Position numbers and translations under genes: made by a program. This document shows positions 17,410 through 25,747 of a DNA stretch of 64,000 bases, piece after piece. The stretch covers positions 409,803 through 473,802 of the forward strand of contig JACIXB010000011.1 of the NCBI GenBank assembly GCA_014360685.1. Direction: 5' to 3'. The notes under the pieces are model-generated. The model had not been told where the DNA came from and searched no databases. It saw only the letters and a program-made list of their open reading frames with translations. The DNA comes from Actinomycetota bacterium (GTDB lineage: Bacteria > Actinomycetota > Geothermincolia > Geothermincolales > RBG-13-55-18). Within the stretch, counting starts at the first letter, position 1, and each line of letters opens with the position of its first letter.

Positions 17410-18360
17410 CTATTCCCTCCCCCCGCCCTGAAGCGACCTCAGGAAATCGCGGTACACGCATTCCAGGTTGGTGCAGGCGAAGCAGTCGGTGCTCAGGTAG
17501 CGGTCCCCCCGGTCCGGAAGGATGACCACGATGCGGCCCGCCTTCATGCCCTCCGCCACCTGCAGCGCGGCGTGCACCGCGGCCCCCGAGGACATGCCCA
17601 CGAAGAGGCCCTCTATGTTGGCCAGGACGCGCACCGTGTTGAAGGCGCACCCGTCCTCCACGTTGAGTTTTTCGTCCAGGAGGGAAAGGTCCAGGATGGG
17701 GGGGAGGAAATCCTGCAGGTTCCGCAGCCCCTGGATGAGGGACTTGGGATAAGGTTCCACCCCCACGATGCGGACGTCCGGGTGGACCTCCCGTATCCTT
17801 CTACCCACCCCGGTTATGGTCCCCCCGGTGCCGATGCCCGCCACCAGGACGTCGATGTCCTCCACCTGGCGCAGTATCTCCTCCCCCGTTCCCTCGTAAT
17901 GGGCCAGCACATTGTCCGGATTGGCGAACTGGTTGGGGTGGTAATGGCCGGGCTCCCTTCCTATCTCCTCCGCCCGGGCTATGGCTCCGTTCATCCCCTC
18001 CTCGGCGGGGGTGAGGATTACCTCCGCCCCGAAGGCCTGCATGACCCTACGCCGTTCCACGCTCATGGACTCGGGCATGACTATCTTCAACCTGTAGCCC
18101 TTGAAGGCGGCCACCATGGCCAGGCCGATTCCCGTGTTTCCGCTACTTGCCTCCACGATGGTCTTGTCCGGGGTGAGCTCTCCGCGCTTCTCCGCTCCCT
18201 CGATCATGTACTTGGCGATGCGGTCTTTGACCGAGCTGCAGGGGTTGAACCCCTCCATCTTGGCGTAGATCTCCACGCGGGGATTGCGGGGGGTCACCTT
18301 GGTCAGCTTTACCACCGGCGTGTTGCCTATGAGCCCCAGGGGATCGGAAGCGGTGATCAT
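17410..18360 (-). CDS. cysK: Cysteine synthase (O-acetylserine sulfhydrylase)
   Basis: A 316-residue PLP enzyme that makes cysteine from O-acetylserine and sulfide. Motifs: IGNTPVVKL at the N-terminus, the PLP lysine in NPCSSVKDRIAKYMI, the substrate loop EASSGNTGIGLAMVAA, and the phosphate-binding GTGGTITGVGRRI. Length and motifs fit CysK/CysM well. Unusually, the C-terminus carries a cysteine cluster (STDCFACTNLECVYRD) where E. coli CysK, as I recall it, has no cysteines; a metal site or redox switch is possible. The gene is divergent from the metallophosphoesterase at 18469. Confidence 0.93.
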   Translation of the reverse strand: MITASDPLGLIGNTPVVKLTKVTPRNPRVEIYAKMEGFNPCSSVKDRIAKYMIEGAEKRGELTPDKTIVEASSGNTGIGLAMVAAFKGYRLKIVMPESMSVERRRVMQAFGAEVILTPAEEGMNGAIARAEEIGREPGHYHPNQFANPDNVLAHYEGTGEEILRQVEDIDVLVAGIGTGGTITGVGRRIREVHPDVRIVGVEPYPKSLIQGLRNLQDFLPPILDLSLLDEKLNVEDGCAFNTVRVLANIEGLFVGMSSGAAVHAALQVAEGMKAGRIVVILPDRGDRYLSTDCFACTNLECVYRDFLRSLQGGGRE

Positions 18361-18468
18361 TGCTCCTTATGCCAGCCTTTCCTCCGCGCCTTGCACTTCC
18401 CGTTATAATAAGTCATCCGCATTATATCTTAGGGGCGGGAACGGGTTAAAGACGGAGGCCATACGGGA

Positions 18469-19626
18469 ATGGAACCCATGGAGTACGCTTCCGCGACGGC
18501 GGGAATCGGGCGGCCGGAGTTCCGCAGGGTGGTGGCCATAAGCGACACCCACTTCGGCGAGGAGGGCTCCCGTTTGTCGGAACCGCGGAACGTGGAGGCT
18601 TTCCTCGGGGAACTGGAGGCGCTGGGGGAGATAGACCTCCTGGTCCTTTTGGGGGACATATGGGACCTATGGAGGACGGGGCTGCGGGAAGCGCACGGCG
18701 CGGGAAGGCACTTCTTCCGCCGCCTTGCGGAGTGGAGAGGCGCGCGAGAGCTGGCCCTGGTGGCAGGTAACCACGACAATCACCTGGCCTTGGCGTACAT
18801 GGAGGAGAGCCTGCGCCGGAAGATGAAATGGTATTATTTACCATCAGCAAGACGTGGCGTGATCCGACAGGTCGCGGAACCCGGCCCCGGTCGGATTCCG
18901 ATGACCGGGTTTCCGCTCCAGTGCGTACTGGAGATCGAAGGGCTGCCCCTCCGGCTGGCCTACCCCTTTCTGGCCCTCCGCGCCGGGGGCCGCGACGTCC
19001 TTTTAACGCACGGACACCACCTGGATTTCTTCAGCCGCTCCTTCTGGTGGGCGAAGACGGCATGGCTGGCCCGCTGCGTCCTGGGGACGTCCCGGGGGAT
19101 ATCCCTTTCGGACATCGACCGGCTCAACCGGCCTTTCTTCGAGTTGCTCACCAACACCGCCGTGGTTCCGGAGATACGCCGGTTGGAGTACCGGGCTTAC
19201 CGCGTGCTCAGGCTGCTGGCCCGCCTGTTGCGTTTTCATACCTCCGAAGGGGGCAGCCCCCGCCGCCACACGACGGTGGGGGAGAACGTCAGGGAGGCCT
19301 TGGAACTGCTGGCCGGGTTGCTCCCCGGGTACCTGCCGGATGTCTTCGCCTTCGGGCACACCCACCGGGCGGGACTGGAATACGCGCCGTTGGGAGGGAG
19401 GAAGGTGTTGTTGGCCAACACCGGGTGCTGGCTCGACGGGGAGGAAGGCGATACGCCGGGCACCTACCTGGTCCTGGATGAAAAGGTACGCCTCCGATGC
19501 CTCTCCGAATGGGAGGTTGAGGCTTCCCCGGAAGGGGATTTCCGGAGGGCGGGGGGGAGAATTGAGCCCGGCTCCGGGGACGTGACACGGCGAGGGAATG
19601 GGGTTCGAGAACGGGGGTTTGGATGA
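18469..19626 (+). CDS. Calcineurin-like metallophosphoesterase
   Basis: A 385-residue protein of the calcineurin-like superfamily. The metal-binding blocks are all visible: VAISDTHFGEEG (DxH), LVLLGDIWDLW (GDxxD), LVAGNHDNHLAL (GNHD), LLTHGHHLDFFSR and VFAFGHTHRAGLEY (GHTH). It resembles UDP-2,3-diacylglucosamine-hydrolase-like and other two-metal phosphoesterases, but a Gram-positive context argues against a lipid A role, so the substrate is unknown. It is divergent from cysK. A GGAGG lies ten bases upstream of the chosen ATG. Confidence 0.88.
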   Translation: MEPMEYASATAGIGRPEFRRVVAISDTHFGEEGSRLSEPRNVEAFLGELEALGEIDLLVLLGDIWDLWRTGLREAHGAGRHFFRRLAEWRGARELALVAGNHDNHLALAYMEESLRRKMKWYYLPSARRGVIRQVAEPGPGRIPMTGFPLQCVLEIEGLPLRLAYPFLALRAGGRDVLLTHGHHLDFFSRSFWWAKTAWLARCVLGTSRGISLSDIDRLNRPFFELLTNTAVVPEIRRLEYRAYRVLRLLARLLRFHTSEGGSPRRHTTVGENVREALELLAGLLPGYLPDVFAFGHTHRAGLEYAPLGGRKVLLANTGCWLDGEEGDTPGTYLVLDEKVRLRCLSEWEVEASPEGDFRRAGGRIEPGSGDVTRRGNGVRERGFG

Positions 19627-19754
19627 ACATGGGGGCAGCGGGATGCACCGGGGTCGAGGCTCCCGGGAGCCCGGGGATGCATGTTGCGAGCCTTTGGAGC
19701 GGTATCGGCGCGCGGTGGAGAAACGATTCCCGGCGGAAAGCCTCTCCAGGGGCG

Positions 19755-20771
19755 TCAAACCCGGAAGCGGTGAGAGGCCTCCTTCATGATGCGCAGGTTC
19801 TGGAAGGGGGTGTCCAGGCCCAGCCCGCAGGGCGGGGTTATCATGGCCGCTCCCCTGCGCACGGCGAGCAACACTTCCTCCAGGACCATCTCCGGCGGAA
19901 AATAGTGGACCAGGGATGCGGGTACCGTCCCCACGATGGGCTTCCCCAGGATGCGGTGGGCTTCCGCCGGGTCCACCTCGGCCTCGAAGGAATAAGCGTC
20001 CATGACCGTTTCCCGGCACATCTCCACCTGCTCCAAGCGGCCGCCGCACACGTGGAGGATGAGCCTGGCGCCCCCCAGGTGAGCGAATCGGCTCAGCTCG
20101 TTGAGATAAGGAAGGACATTGGTGAAGAGGTCGAATCCCAGGTAGGCGCCGGTACGCGCCGCCGGTTCGTGGATCATGAGGATGTCGGTTCCGCGCTCCA
20201 CCATGGCCTCGGCGTAGGCGCAGAGGAAGGATATGAGCCCCTCCAGCAGGCGGTCCAAGAAGCCGGGGTCCCTCTTGATTAGCTCCAGGAGGACCGAGGG
20301 GCGGATGAGGGAGGAGACCAGGGTGGCCGGCCCGGCCAGGTTCCCTATTATGGGGGCGCTGGGCCGCATCTCGTGGACCAGTTCCAGCGCCCTCAGGACC
20401 TGGGGGATGCGGCCGTGGTTGAGAAGGGCGGGAAGGGCGTCGGCGATGATCTCCTCCGGGGATGCCTGGGGAAACGCGGTTATGCGCGGCAGGGTGGTGC
20501 CGTCCCCGATGTCCACCCGGGCCCCCAGGGCTTCCGCTTCCACCGTGAGGCAGAGTGGGAGGCCGATGTTGTCGAACCCAACCATGTCGTAACAGGCCAC
20601 GGCCAGCTCGGCCATCATGACCCCTGAATAATGGGCCGCGGGAAGGGGGATGTGAAAACGCTCCAGGACCTCGTGGGTGACCACGTTGATCAGCCCGCCG
20701 GGCCCCAGCACGGGAAATCGCGGGGTGGGCTCGCCCGACAGGGCGGCGAGGACGAGCTCGCGACGGTCCAA
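19755..20771 (-). CDS. MtaA/MtbA-like (uroporphyrinogen decarboxylase family) methyltransferase
   Basis: A 338-residue protein of the UroD/MtaA/MtbA superfamily. The candidate zinc ligands of the methylcobamide-dependent branch are present: His and Cys in LILHVCGGRL and a later Cys in ITPPCGLGLDTP. The C-terminus GLGLDTPFQNLRIMKEAS is also typical. Family members move methyl groups between corrinoid proteins and thiols or folates; true haem-pathway UroD lacks this HxC...C set. The acceptor here is unknown, and no corrinoid protein is adjacent. It starts at TTG 20771 with GGGAGGGGAT immediately upstream. It is divergent from the LUD gene. Confidence 0.8.
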   Translation of the reverse strand: MDRRELVLAALSGEPTPRFPVLGPGGLINVVTHEVLERFHIPLPAAHYSGVMMAELAVACYDMVGFDNIGLPLCLTVEAEALGARVDIGDGTTLPRITAFPQASPEEIIADALPALLNHGRIPQVLRALELVHEMRPSAPIIGNLAGPATLVSSLIRPSVLLELIKRDPGFLDRLLEGLISFLCAYAEAMVERGTDILMIHEPAARTGAYLGFDLFTNVLPYLNELSRFAHLGGARLILHVCGGRLEQVEMCRETVMDAYSFEAEVDPAEAHRILGKPIVGTVPASLVHYFPPEMVLEEVLLAVRRGAAMITPPCGLGLDTPFQNLRIMKEASHRFRV

Positions 20772-20874
20772 ATCCCCTCCCTTCGAGCCACGCGGAGCTT
20801 GCTGCTCCGGTGCGGGTGGATTATATACCTCTTATCGGCGGAATTCCATGCCCGTTGAAGAAAGGAGAGGGAGC

Positions 20875-21528
20875 ATGAGTTATTCGGAGATGGGGGAAGT
20901 CTGGTCGCGTTACGTGAGGGTACGCTGCGAGCGTGCCGTGAAGGTCCTCAAAAAGAGAGAGTTCGACGCCCGGTATTACCCGGATCGGGATGAAGCGGTG
21001 AGGGCCGTCCTGGAGGTAATACCTTCCGACCAGCCTGTGGGTTGTGGTGGCTCCTGGACCATGCGCCAGATCGGTCTCCTGGATGCCCTGAGGGAGAGGG
21101 GGAACCCGGTTTTCGCCCACGAGGGCGGGATGGACTTCGAGGAGACCATGCGCGTCCGCCGCGAGGCCCTGACCTGCCCCTTCTATTTATCCAGCGCCAA
21201 CGCCCTGACCATGCGCGGGGAGGTCGTGAACGTGGACGGCATTGGAAACCGGGTGGCGGGAATTTCCTTCGGGCCCTCCACGGTGATCATCGTGGCCGGT
21301 TACAACAAGCTGGTTCCCGACCTGGAGGCCGCCTTCCGGCGCATCCGGGAGGTGGCGGCCCCGGCCAACGCCATACGTTACAACCTGGACACCCCTTGCG
21401 TGCGGAGGGGGCAATGCACGGACTGCAACCAGCCCGCCGGCATCTGCCGCATAACCACCATCATCAGCCGCCGTCCCATGATGACCGACTTCAAGGTCTT
21501 CCTGGTCGGCGAACCCCTCGGCTTCTAA
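20875..21528 (+). CDS. LUD-domain protein (LutC/YkgG-like)
   Basis: A 217-residue LUD (DUF162) protein. Characteristic stretches are ARYYPDRDEAVRAVLEVIPSDQPVGCGGSWTMRQIGLLDALRERGNPVF, LSSANALTMRGEVVNVDGIGNRVAG and FGPSTVIIVAGYNKLVPDLEAA, ending in a Cys cluster TPCVRRGQCTDCNQPAGICR. LUD proteins are linked to lactate utilisation complexes, but solitary Cys-containing versions are common in anaerobes and their role is not settled. The start is ATG 20875 with AAGGAGAGGGAGC; the 66 extra residues of the ORF upstream look non-coding. Confidence 0.85.
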   Translation: MSYSEMGEVWSRYVRVRCERAVKVLKKREFDARYYPDRDEAVRAVLEVIPSDQPVGCGGSWTMRQIGLLDALRERGNPVFAHEGGMDFEETMRVRREALTCPFYLSSANALTMRGEVVNVDGIGNRVAGISFGPSTVIIVAGYNKLVPDLEAAFRRIREVAAPANAIRYNLDTPCVRRGQCTDCNQPAGICRITTIISRRPMMTDFKVFLVGEPLGF

Positions 21529-21553
21529 TGGGGTCAGGTCTTGAATCGTGATA
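21529..21553 (+). repeat. 25-bp REP-like repeat, copy 1
   Basis: TGGGGTCAGGTCTTGAATCGTGATA begins right after the LUD stop codon and is identical to 24156-24180. Flanking ACCCC can pair with GGGGT. Sequences of this look often border REP-associated tyrosine transposase genes in other genomes; that link is from memory and no transposase is visible here. Confidence 0.8.
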
Positions 21554-21714
21554 ACCCCATGGATATACAGCGGAGGTTGGCGGCCAAACCTTGCCCCCTC
21601 CGGGACATCTTCCCCTCCGGCCCGGTCCGTACGTTGCCGCGCTGCCCTTCGCCCCGCCCCTCAAGGCCGGTAATGGCGGGTATGGAATCCCGGGAGCGGG
21701 ACCGGGGGATATGA

Positions 21715-21720
21715 TATAAT
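21715..21720 (+). promoter_or_regulatory. Candidate -10 element (TATAAT)
   Basis: ATATGATATAATC contains a perfect TATAAT in GC-rich surroundings, 40 bp before a terminator. There is no good -35 at the proper distance; an extended -10 (TG three bases upstream) is also absent. It would start the attenuated leader transcript. Confidence 0.35.
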
Positions 21721-21759
21721 CACCATCGACCGGTATGTCAGGCGGCCACGTGGCCGGCA

Positions 21760-21795
21760 CCCAGCCGGATGGGCGGCTGGGTTTTATTTATCTCC
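21760..21795 (+). terminator. Intrinsic terminator upstream of pabA (attenuator candidate)
   Basis: CCCAGCCG-GATGGG-CGGCTGGG is a perfect 8-bp stem followed by TTTTATTTATCT. It stands 148 bp before the pabA start and 230 bp after the LUD stop, directly preceded by a -10-like box and a second palindrome. It is either the terminator of a short transcript or an attenuator of pabA-pabB. Confidence 0.75.
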
Positions 21796-21943
21796 GCCCG
21801 CGGAAGGCCCCGTTTGCCCGTGGGCCATGGGGCAGGCGGGAGGTTTTCGGGAGATTGGATATCGGATAACGATTTGGCGGGTATTCGGTCCTTCCGGCGG
21901 TGAGATGGTAAAAGATGGAAGCTACCCCACGGGGAGGAATGAT

Positions 21944-22546
21944 ATGGCCGGCGGGAAAATACTCATGATCGACAACTACGACTCCTTCACCTACAACCTC
22001 GTCCAGTTCCTGGGAATACTGGGCGCGGACCTGGTGGTCTTCCGCAACGACCATACCCGGCTGGAACAGGTGGAGGAACTGAGGCCGGCGGGGATCGTCA
22101 TCTCCCCCGGTCCCAAGGCGCCTGGGGATGCGGGACTTTCCAAGGATATAATCCTGGAGTTCGGACCCCGCGTGCCCATCCTGGGCGTGTGCCTGGGCCA
22201 CCAGTGCATAGGCGAGGCTTACGGAGGGAAGGTGGATCGCGCCCCTTACGTGATGCACGGCAAGACCTCCCTGATCCACCACGACGGAAAGGGGGTCTTC
22301 AGGGGCCTGCCGGATCCCATGGAGGCGGCGCGTTACCATTCCCTGGTGGTTCTCGAGGGTTCCCTGCCCTCCTGCCTGGAGATCAGCGCCCGCACCGATG
22401 ACGGTCTGATAATGGGGCTCCGGCACCGCGAGTTCCCAGTGGAGGGCATACAGTTCCATCCCGAGTCCTTCATGACCCCGCAGGGACTGCGCCTGCTGGC
22501 CAACTTCCTTGAATTGGCGGGCATGCGCGCCAGGGAACTGGTTTGA
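21944..22546 (+). CDS. pabA: Aminodeoxychorismate/anthranilate synthase glutaminase subunit
   Basis: A 200-residue class I glutamine amidotransferase. It begins KILMIDNYDSFTYNLVQFLG, with the nucleophile elbow ILGVCLGHQCIGEAYGG and the His-Glu pair in IQFHPESFMTPQG. It passes ammonia to the chorismate-amidating partner. TrpG and PabA cannot be separated by sequence alone, and some bacteria share one protein; the PabB-type partner 108 bp downstream and the nearby pabC favour PabA. ATG 21944 follows GGGGAGGAATG; the 39 residues upstream in the ORF are excluded. Confidence 0.88.
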   Translation: MAGGKILMIDNYDSFTYNLVQFLGILGADLVVFRNDHTRLEQVEELRPAGIVISPGPKAPGDAGLSKDIILEFGPRVPILGVCLGHQCIGEAYGGKVDRAPYVMHGKTSLIHHDGKGVFRGLPDPMEAARYHSLVVLEGSLPSCLEISARTDDGLIMGLRHREFPVEGIQFHPESFMTPQGLRLLANFLELAGMRARELV

Positions 22547-22654
22547 GCCGCGGCGGCCGGCGCCCACGGAAATTCCGTTGGGGATGAGGAGGAATAAGGG
22601 TCCGCGGGAAAGGCGGGTCGGGCGTCATGGCCCGGATCGCATCGGAGGTAAGCG

Positions 22655-24178
22655 ATGACCCGGATGGGGCGGAAAAGCGAAACCGATTCCTGGCTGGGTT
22701 CTCTTCCCGCCGCGCTGGCCGGCGAGGCCGGCCGTTACGCTGGAGGCGGGAAGGCTTTCGTAAAGGGGAAGGGGGTAGCCCTGAGGCTGGGATGGCTCGA
22801 GCTTTCCGATCCTCCTCCCATGGAGGAGATCTTCCACCTGCTGGCCTATACGCCCTACGCCTGCTTCCTCGATTCCAGCCTGGTCATGGAGAGGCTGGGA
22901 AGACATTCCTTCATCGGTTACCGGCCTTTCCTGGTCTTGTCCACCCGCGGGCATATCTGCCGGTGGAAGGCCCGAGGGGGCGCATCGTGGACCACGGAGG
23001 AAAACCCCTTCCGCGCGCTGCGCAGGGCCCTGAAAGCCTTCCGGTTGGAGGGTGGGGAGGAGAGCACCCCGGCGGATCTCCCGCCCTTCACCGGAGGGGG
23101 TATGGGTTACCTGGCCTACGAGTTGGGTCGCTACATCGAGAGGCTCCCCGGGAAGGCCGTGGACGACCTGGGCCTCCCCGAGCTGTGTTTTGCCTTCTAC
23201 GACCGCCTCCTGGCCCACGACCATCGAGCTGGAAAGACCTGGCTCCTGGCCCTTCACCCCTTCGATCCGGGGGAGGTCCTGGAGGTGGAAAAAAGGTTGA
23301 CGGAAACGGAACCTCCCGAATACCCGGCCCCGGCGGGAGGCGGGGCGGTTCGATTCACCTCCAACTTCACCCGGGAGGAATACCTGGAGGCCGTGCGGCG
23401 GGTGAAGGAGTACATCTATGCCGGGGATATCTACCAGGCCAACCTCTCCCAGCGTTTTCATGCTCCCCTCACCGTGCATCCCTGGATCCTCTATCGCCGG
23501 CTGCGGCGCCTCAACGCCGCCCCCTTCGCCGCTTACTTCAACGCCGTGGAGGGCCAGGTGTGCTCCTCCTCCCCGGAGCGTTTCCTCAAAGGAGAGGGGC
23601 GCAGGGTGGAGACGCGGCCCATAAAGGGGACGCGGCCGAGGTCGGACGACCCCCGGGAGGACCGCCGGCTGGCCGAGGAGCTGCTGGCCAGCGCCAAGGA
23701 CCGGGCCGAGCTGTCCATGATCGTGGACCTGGAGAGGAACGATCTCGGTCGGGTCTGCTCCTACGGTAGCGTGAAGGTTGAGGAACACGCGGTCATCGAG
23801 CACTACTCCACCGTGCATCACCTGGTCTCCACGGTGGTGGGGGAGCTCCACCCCGGAAAGGACGTGGTGGACCTGCTGCGTGCCTCCTTTCCCGGGGGCT
23901 CCATAACCGGGGCGCCCAAGATACGGGCCATGGAGATCATCGACGAGCTGGAACCCACGGCGCGCAGCGTTTACACGGGAAGCATCGGGTACCTGGGATT
24001 TAATGGTGATTTCGACCTGAACATCGCCATCCGCACCATTGTCGTCAAGGGGAACACGGCCTATTTCCAGGCGGGAGGCGGGATCGTGGCCGACTCGGTC
24101 CCGGAGGACGAGTACCAGGAGACCCTGGACAAGGGCAAGGCCATCTTCACCTCCCTGGGGTCAGGTCTTGAATCGTGA
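22655..24178 (+). CDS. pabB: Aminodeoxychorismate synthase component I
   Basis: A 507-residue chorismate-binding enzyme that, with PabA, makes 4-amino-4-deoxychorismate for folate. The TrpE/PabB core is clear: AVRRVKEYIYAGDIYQANLSQRF, SPERFLKGEGRRVETRPIKGTRPR, ELSMIVDLERNDLGRVC and SFPGGSITGAPKIRAMEII. The PIKGT motif carries the lysine typical of PabB, where TrpE has PIAGT, which decides the assignment. ATG 22655 follows GGAGGTAAGCG. The last seven residues (GSGLES after TSL) and the stop are encoded by the 25-bp repeat at 24156, so the natural C-terminus was probably replaced by the repeat. Confidence 0.9.
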   Translation: MTRMGRKSETDSWLGSLPAALAGEAGRYAGGGKAFVKGKGVALRLGWLELSDPPPMEEIFHLLAYTPYACFLDSSLVMERLGRHSFIGYRPFLVLSTRGHICRWKARGGASWTTEENPFRALRRALKAFRLEGGEESTPADLPPFTGGGMGYLAYELGRYIERLPGKAVDDLGLPELCFAFYDRLLAHDHRAGKTWLLALHPFDPGEVLEVEKRLTETEPPEYPAPAGGGAVRFTSNFTREEYLEAVRRVKEYIYAGDIYQANLSQRFHAPLTVHPWILYRRLRRLNAAPFAAYFNAVEGQVCSSSPERFLKGEGRRVETRPIKGTRPRSDDPREDRRLAEELLASAKDRAELSMIVDLERNDLGRVCSYGSVKVEEHAVIEHYSTVHHLVSTVVGELHPGKDVVDLLRASFPGGSITGAPKIRAMEIIDELEPTARSVYTGSIGYLGFNGDFDLNIAIRTIVVKGNTAYFQAGGGIVADSVPEDEYQETLDKGKAIFTSLGSGLES

Positions 24179-24180
24179 TA
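24156..24180 (+). repeat. 25-bp REP-like repeat, copy 2, forming the pabB 3' end
   Basis: TGGGGTCAGGTCTTGAATCGTGATA is identical to 21529-21553. Here it is read as codons and provides the TGA stop of pabB. The bases after both copies are also alike (ACCCCATGGATATA and CCCCTGGGGATATT). Confidence 0.85.
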
Positions 24181-24404
24181 CCCCTGGGGATATTAGTTAG
24201 CGCATCTGCATATCCCTTATTACGCCCTGGCCGGGCGGGGAGGTGAAGCAAGGCTCCCTCGCGGCCCACTTCAGGAACCCGCCCGGCGGAGACCTCTCCG
24301 CGGCGCGGTGCTCGATTCCGGCAAAGCAGGGTCTTCACGGGCCACCCCAGGTTATCATGCCCTTTTGCGTACCGGGGGAGGCAAAGGTCAAAGCGGGCGC
24401 CGTC

Positions 24405-25268
24405 TCAAGCGGATATCTCCGCCTCCACCAGATCCCGGAAGGCGCGCATGAGGCGAGAGGTGACCGCACCTGGACATGGACCGGACAGGCTGGAGCCGTC
24501 CACCTCGCGGATGGGAATTATCTCTCCCGTGGTCATGGTGAGGAAAGCCTCCTCCGCCGCCTTGAGGTCCTCAAGGGGGTAGAAACCCTCCTCGGCGGGC
24601 AGGCCCAGTCCGGCGCATAGCTCCAGGACCGCCTCGCGGGTGATGCCGGGAAGGATCCCGCAATCGGCATGCGGGGTCTTCACCGTTCCCCCGGAGACAA
24701 GGAAGAGGTTGGAAGTGGAACCCTCGGCCAGGTATCCATCAGTGTTCATGAAGAGGGCGTCGTCGTAACCGCGGTCGGCGGCCTCCTGTTTGGCGTAGAG
24801 GGGTTCCAGGTAGTTGTTGGTTTTGACCCGGCACAGCGGGGAGCGGGAGTTGCGGCGCACCGAGGAAACGGTAACCCTCACACCACGGCCGTAGAACTCG
24901 GGAGGATAACCCTCGAGGGGCTTGACCATGATGAAGAAGCGGGGGGCGGAGGACCTGACGAGGTTGCGGGTCCCGCCGAAGTCCCCCCCGGTCACCGTCA
25001 GGCGCACGTAGGCGTCTCCCTCTCCCACGTTCTCCCGGTACAAGGCATGGATGGCCTCCTCTATCTCCCCGTCTCCCGGGATCCCGGATATCCTCAGCAC
25101 CCGGCACCCCTCCCGCAGGCGGGCCAGGTGGCGGTCCAGGCGGAAGGGCCTCCCGCGGTAAGCGCGTATGGTCTCGAACAGTCCGTCCCCGAAGAGCACT
25201 CCCCGGTCGTTTACGGGTAGGCATGCTTTTTCGGCGTCCAGGATCCGTCCGTCAAGGTATACTTTCAT
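24405..25268 (-). CDS. pabC: Aminodeoxychorismate lyase-type class IV PLP enzyme
   Basis: A 287-residue fold-type IV PLP enzyme (BCAT/ADCL/D-amino acid transaminase family). Visible: the start VYLDGRILDAEKACLPVNDRGVLFGDGLFETIRAYRG, the PLP lysine region SPLCRVKTNNYLEPLYAKQEA, DDALFMNTDGYLAEGSTSNLFLV, and the cofactor phosphate loop CGILPGITREAVLELC. Convergence with pabB and the pabA-pabB neighbours favour aminodeoxychorismate lyase, which releases p-aminobenzoate and pyruvate; a branched-chain or D-amino acid aminotransferase remains possible. It is encoded on the opposite strand, 226 bp beyond pabB. Confidence 0.82.
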   Translation of the reverse strand: MKVYLDGRILDAEKACLPVNDRGVLFGDGLFETIRAYRGRPFRLDRHLARLREGCRVLRISGIPGDGEIEEAIHALYRENVGEGDAYVRLTVTGGDFGGTRNLVRSSAPRFFIMVKPLEGYPPEFYGRGVRVTVSSVRRNSRSPLCRVKTNNYLEPLYAKQEAADRGYDDALFMNTDGYLAEGSTSNLFLVSGGTVKTPHADCGILPGITREAVLELCAGLGLPAEEGFYPLEDLKAAEEAFLTMTTGEIIPIREVDGSSLSGPCPGAVTSRLMRAFRDLVEAEISA

Positions 25269-25747
25269 TTTCTCGTTGCGCTCCGGTGCGGTTCTTGCCG
25301 CGCCCAGGCGGACCCGGCGTTCCCATGGTAATACATATCTTGGTCAATAGTATAATGCTCACAGGCGGTCGGTTCATTCCTTTGGAGTGCGCAATGCCCG
25401 CGGGGGAGCGGGTTCCTCTACCATGGGTAGCATGGAAAGCCGCGCATTTCTGGGCTGGTGGGAGCGCGCGTCGAGGATAGCGGAGCGGCATGTCACATCA
25501 GGGCATGAGGCGCGGACCTTCCGGGTAACGCGGGTCACCCTCACCCAGGGGATGCGTTGTGGATGCGGGCGAGGGGCGGAAGCGGTTCGGTTCCAGCATC
25601 AGTTGGGAATATTTAGTAGATAGGAGTTAGGGTGGGAATCCGCTTTCAAGCCACGGGCACGCCGGCGAGAGTTTTAGCCAAACGGCCGGGAAGGGAGGGA
25701 ATGTCCTCCGCGGCGACACGGAAGTTGAGGGCATCGTGGGAGGAAGC
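25269..25747. other. Non-coding gap (479 bp)
   Basis: This is a divergent region between pabC and the ferredoxin-like gene. It contains an AT-rich patch with TATAAT near 25350 and TTGACC on the opposite strand (25341-25346), so promoters for pabC may lie here, but no complete -35/-10 pair is convincing. No gene is visible. Confidence 0.4.

Larger units (their letters stand above)
21529..21943 (+). other. 415-bp intergenic region with pabA leader
   Basis: It holds, in order, the 25-bp repeat, about 150 bp of GC-rich sequence without a gene, a -10-like TATAAT at 21715, the palindrome GGCCACGTGGCC (21744-21755), the intrinsic terminator at 21760-21795, and a further 150 bp leading to the pabA ribosome binding site GGGGAGGAAT. 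Confidence 0.5.

Noticed and set aside
22625-23851. 408-residue minus-strand ORF antisense to pabB
   Set aside because: A shadow frame: His/Gly/Pro-rich, no ribosome binding site, and fully covered by a motif-complete pabB.
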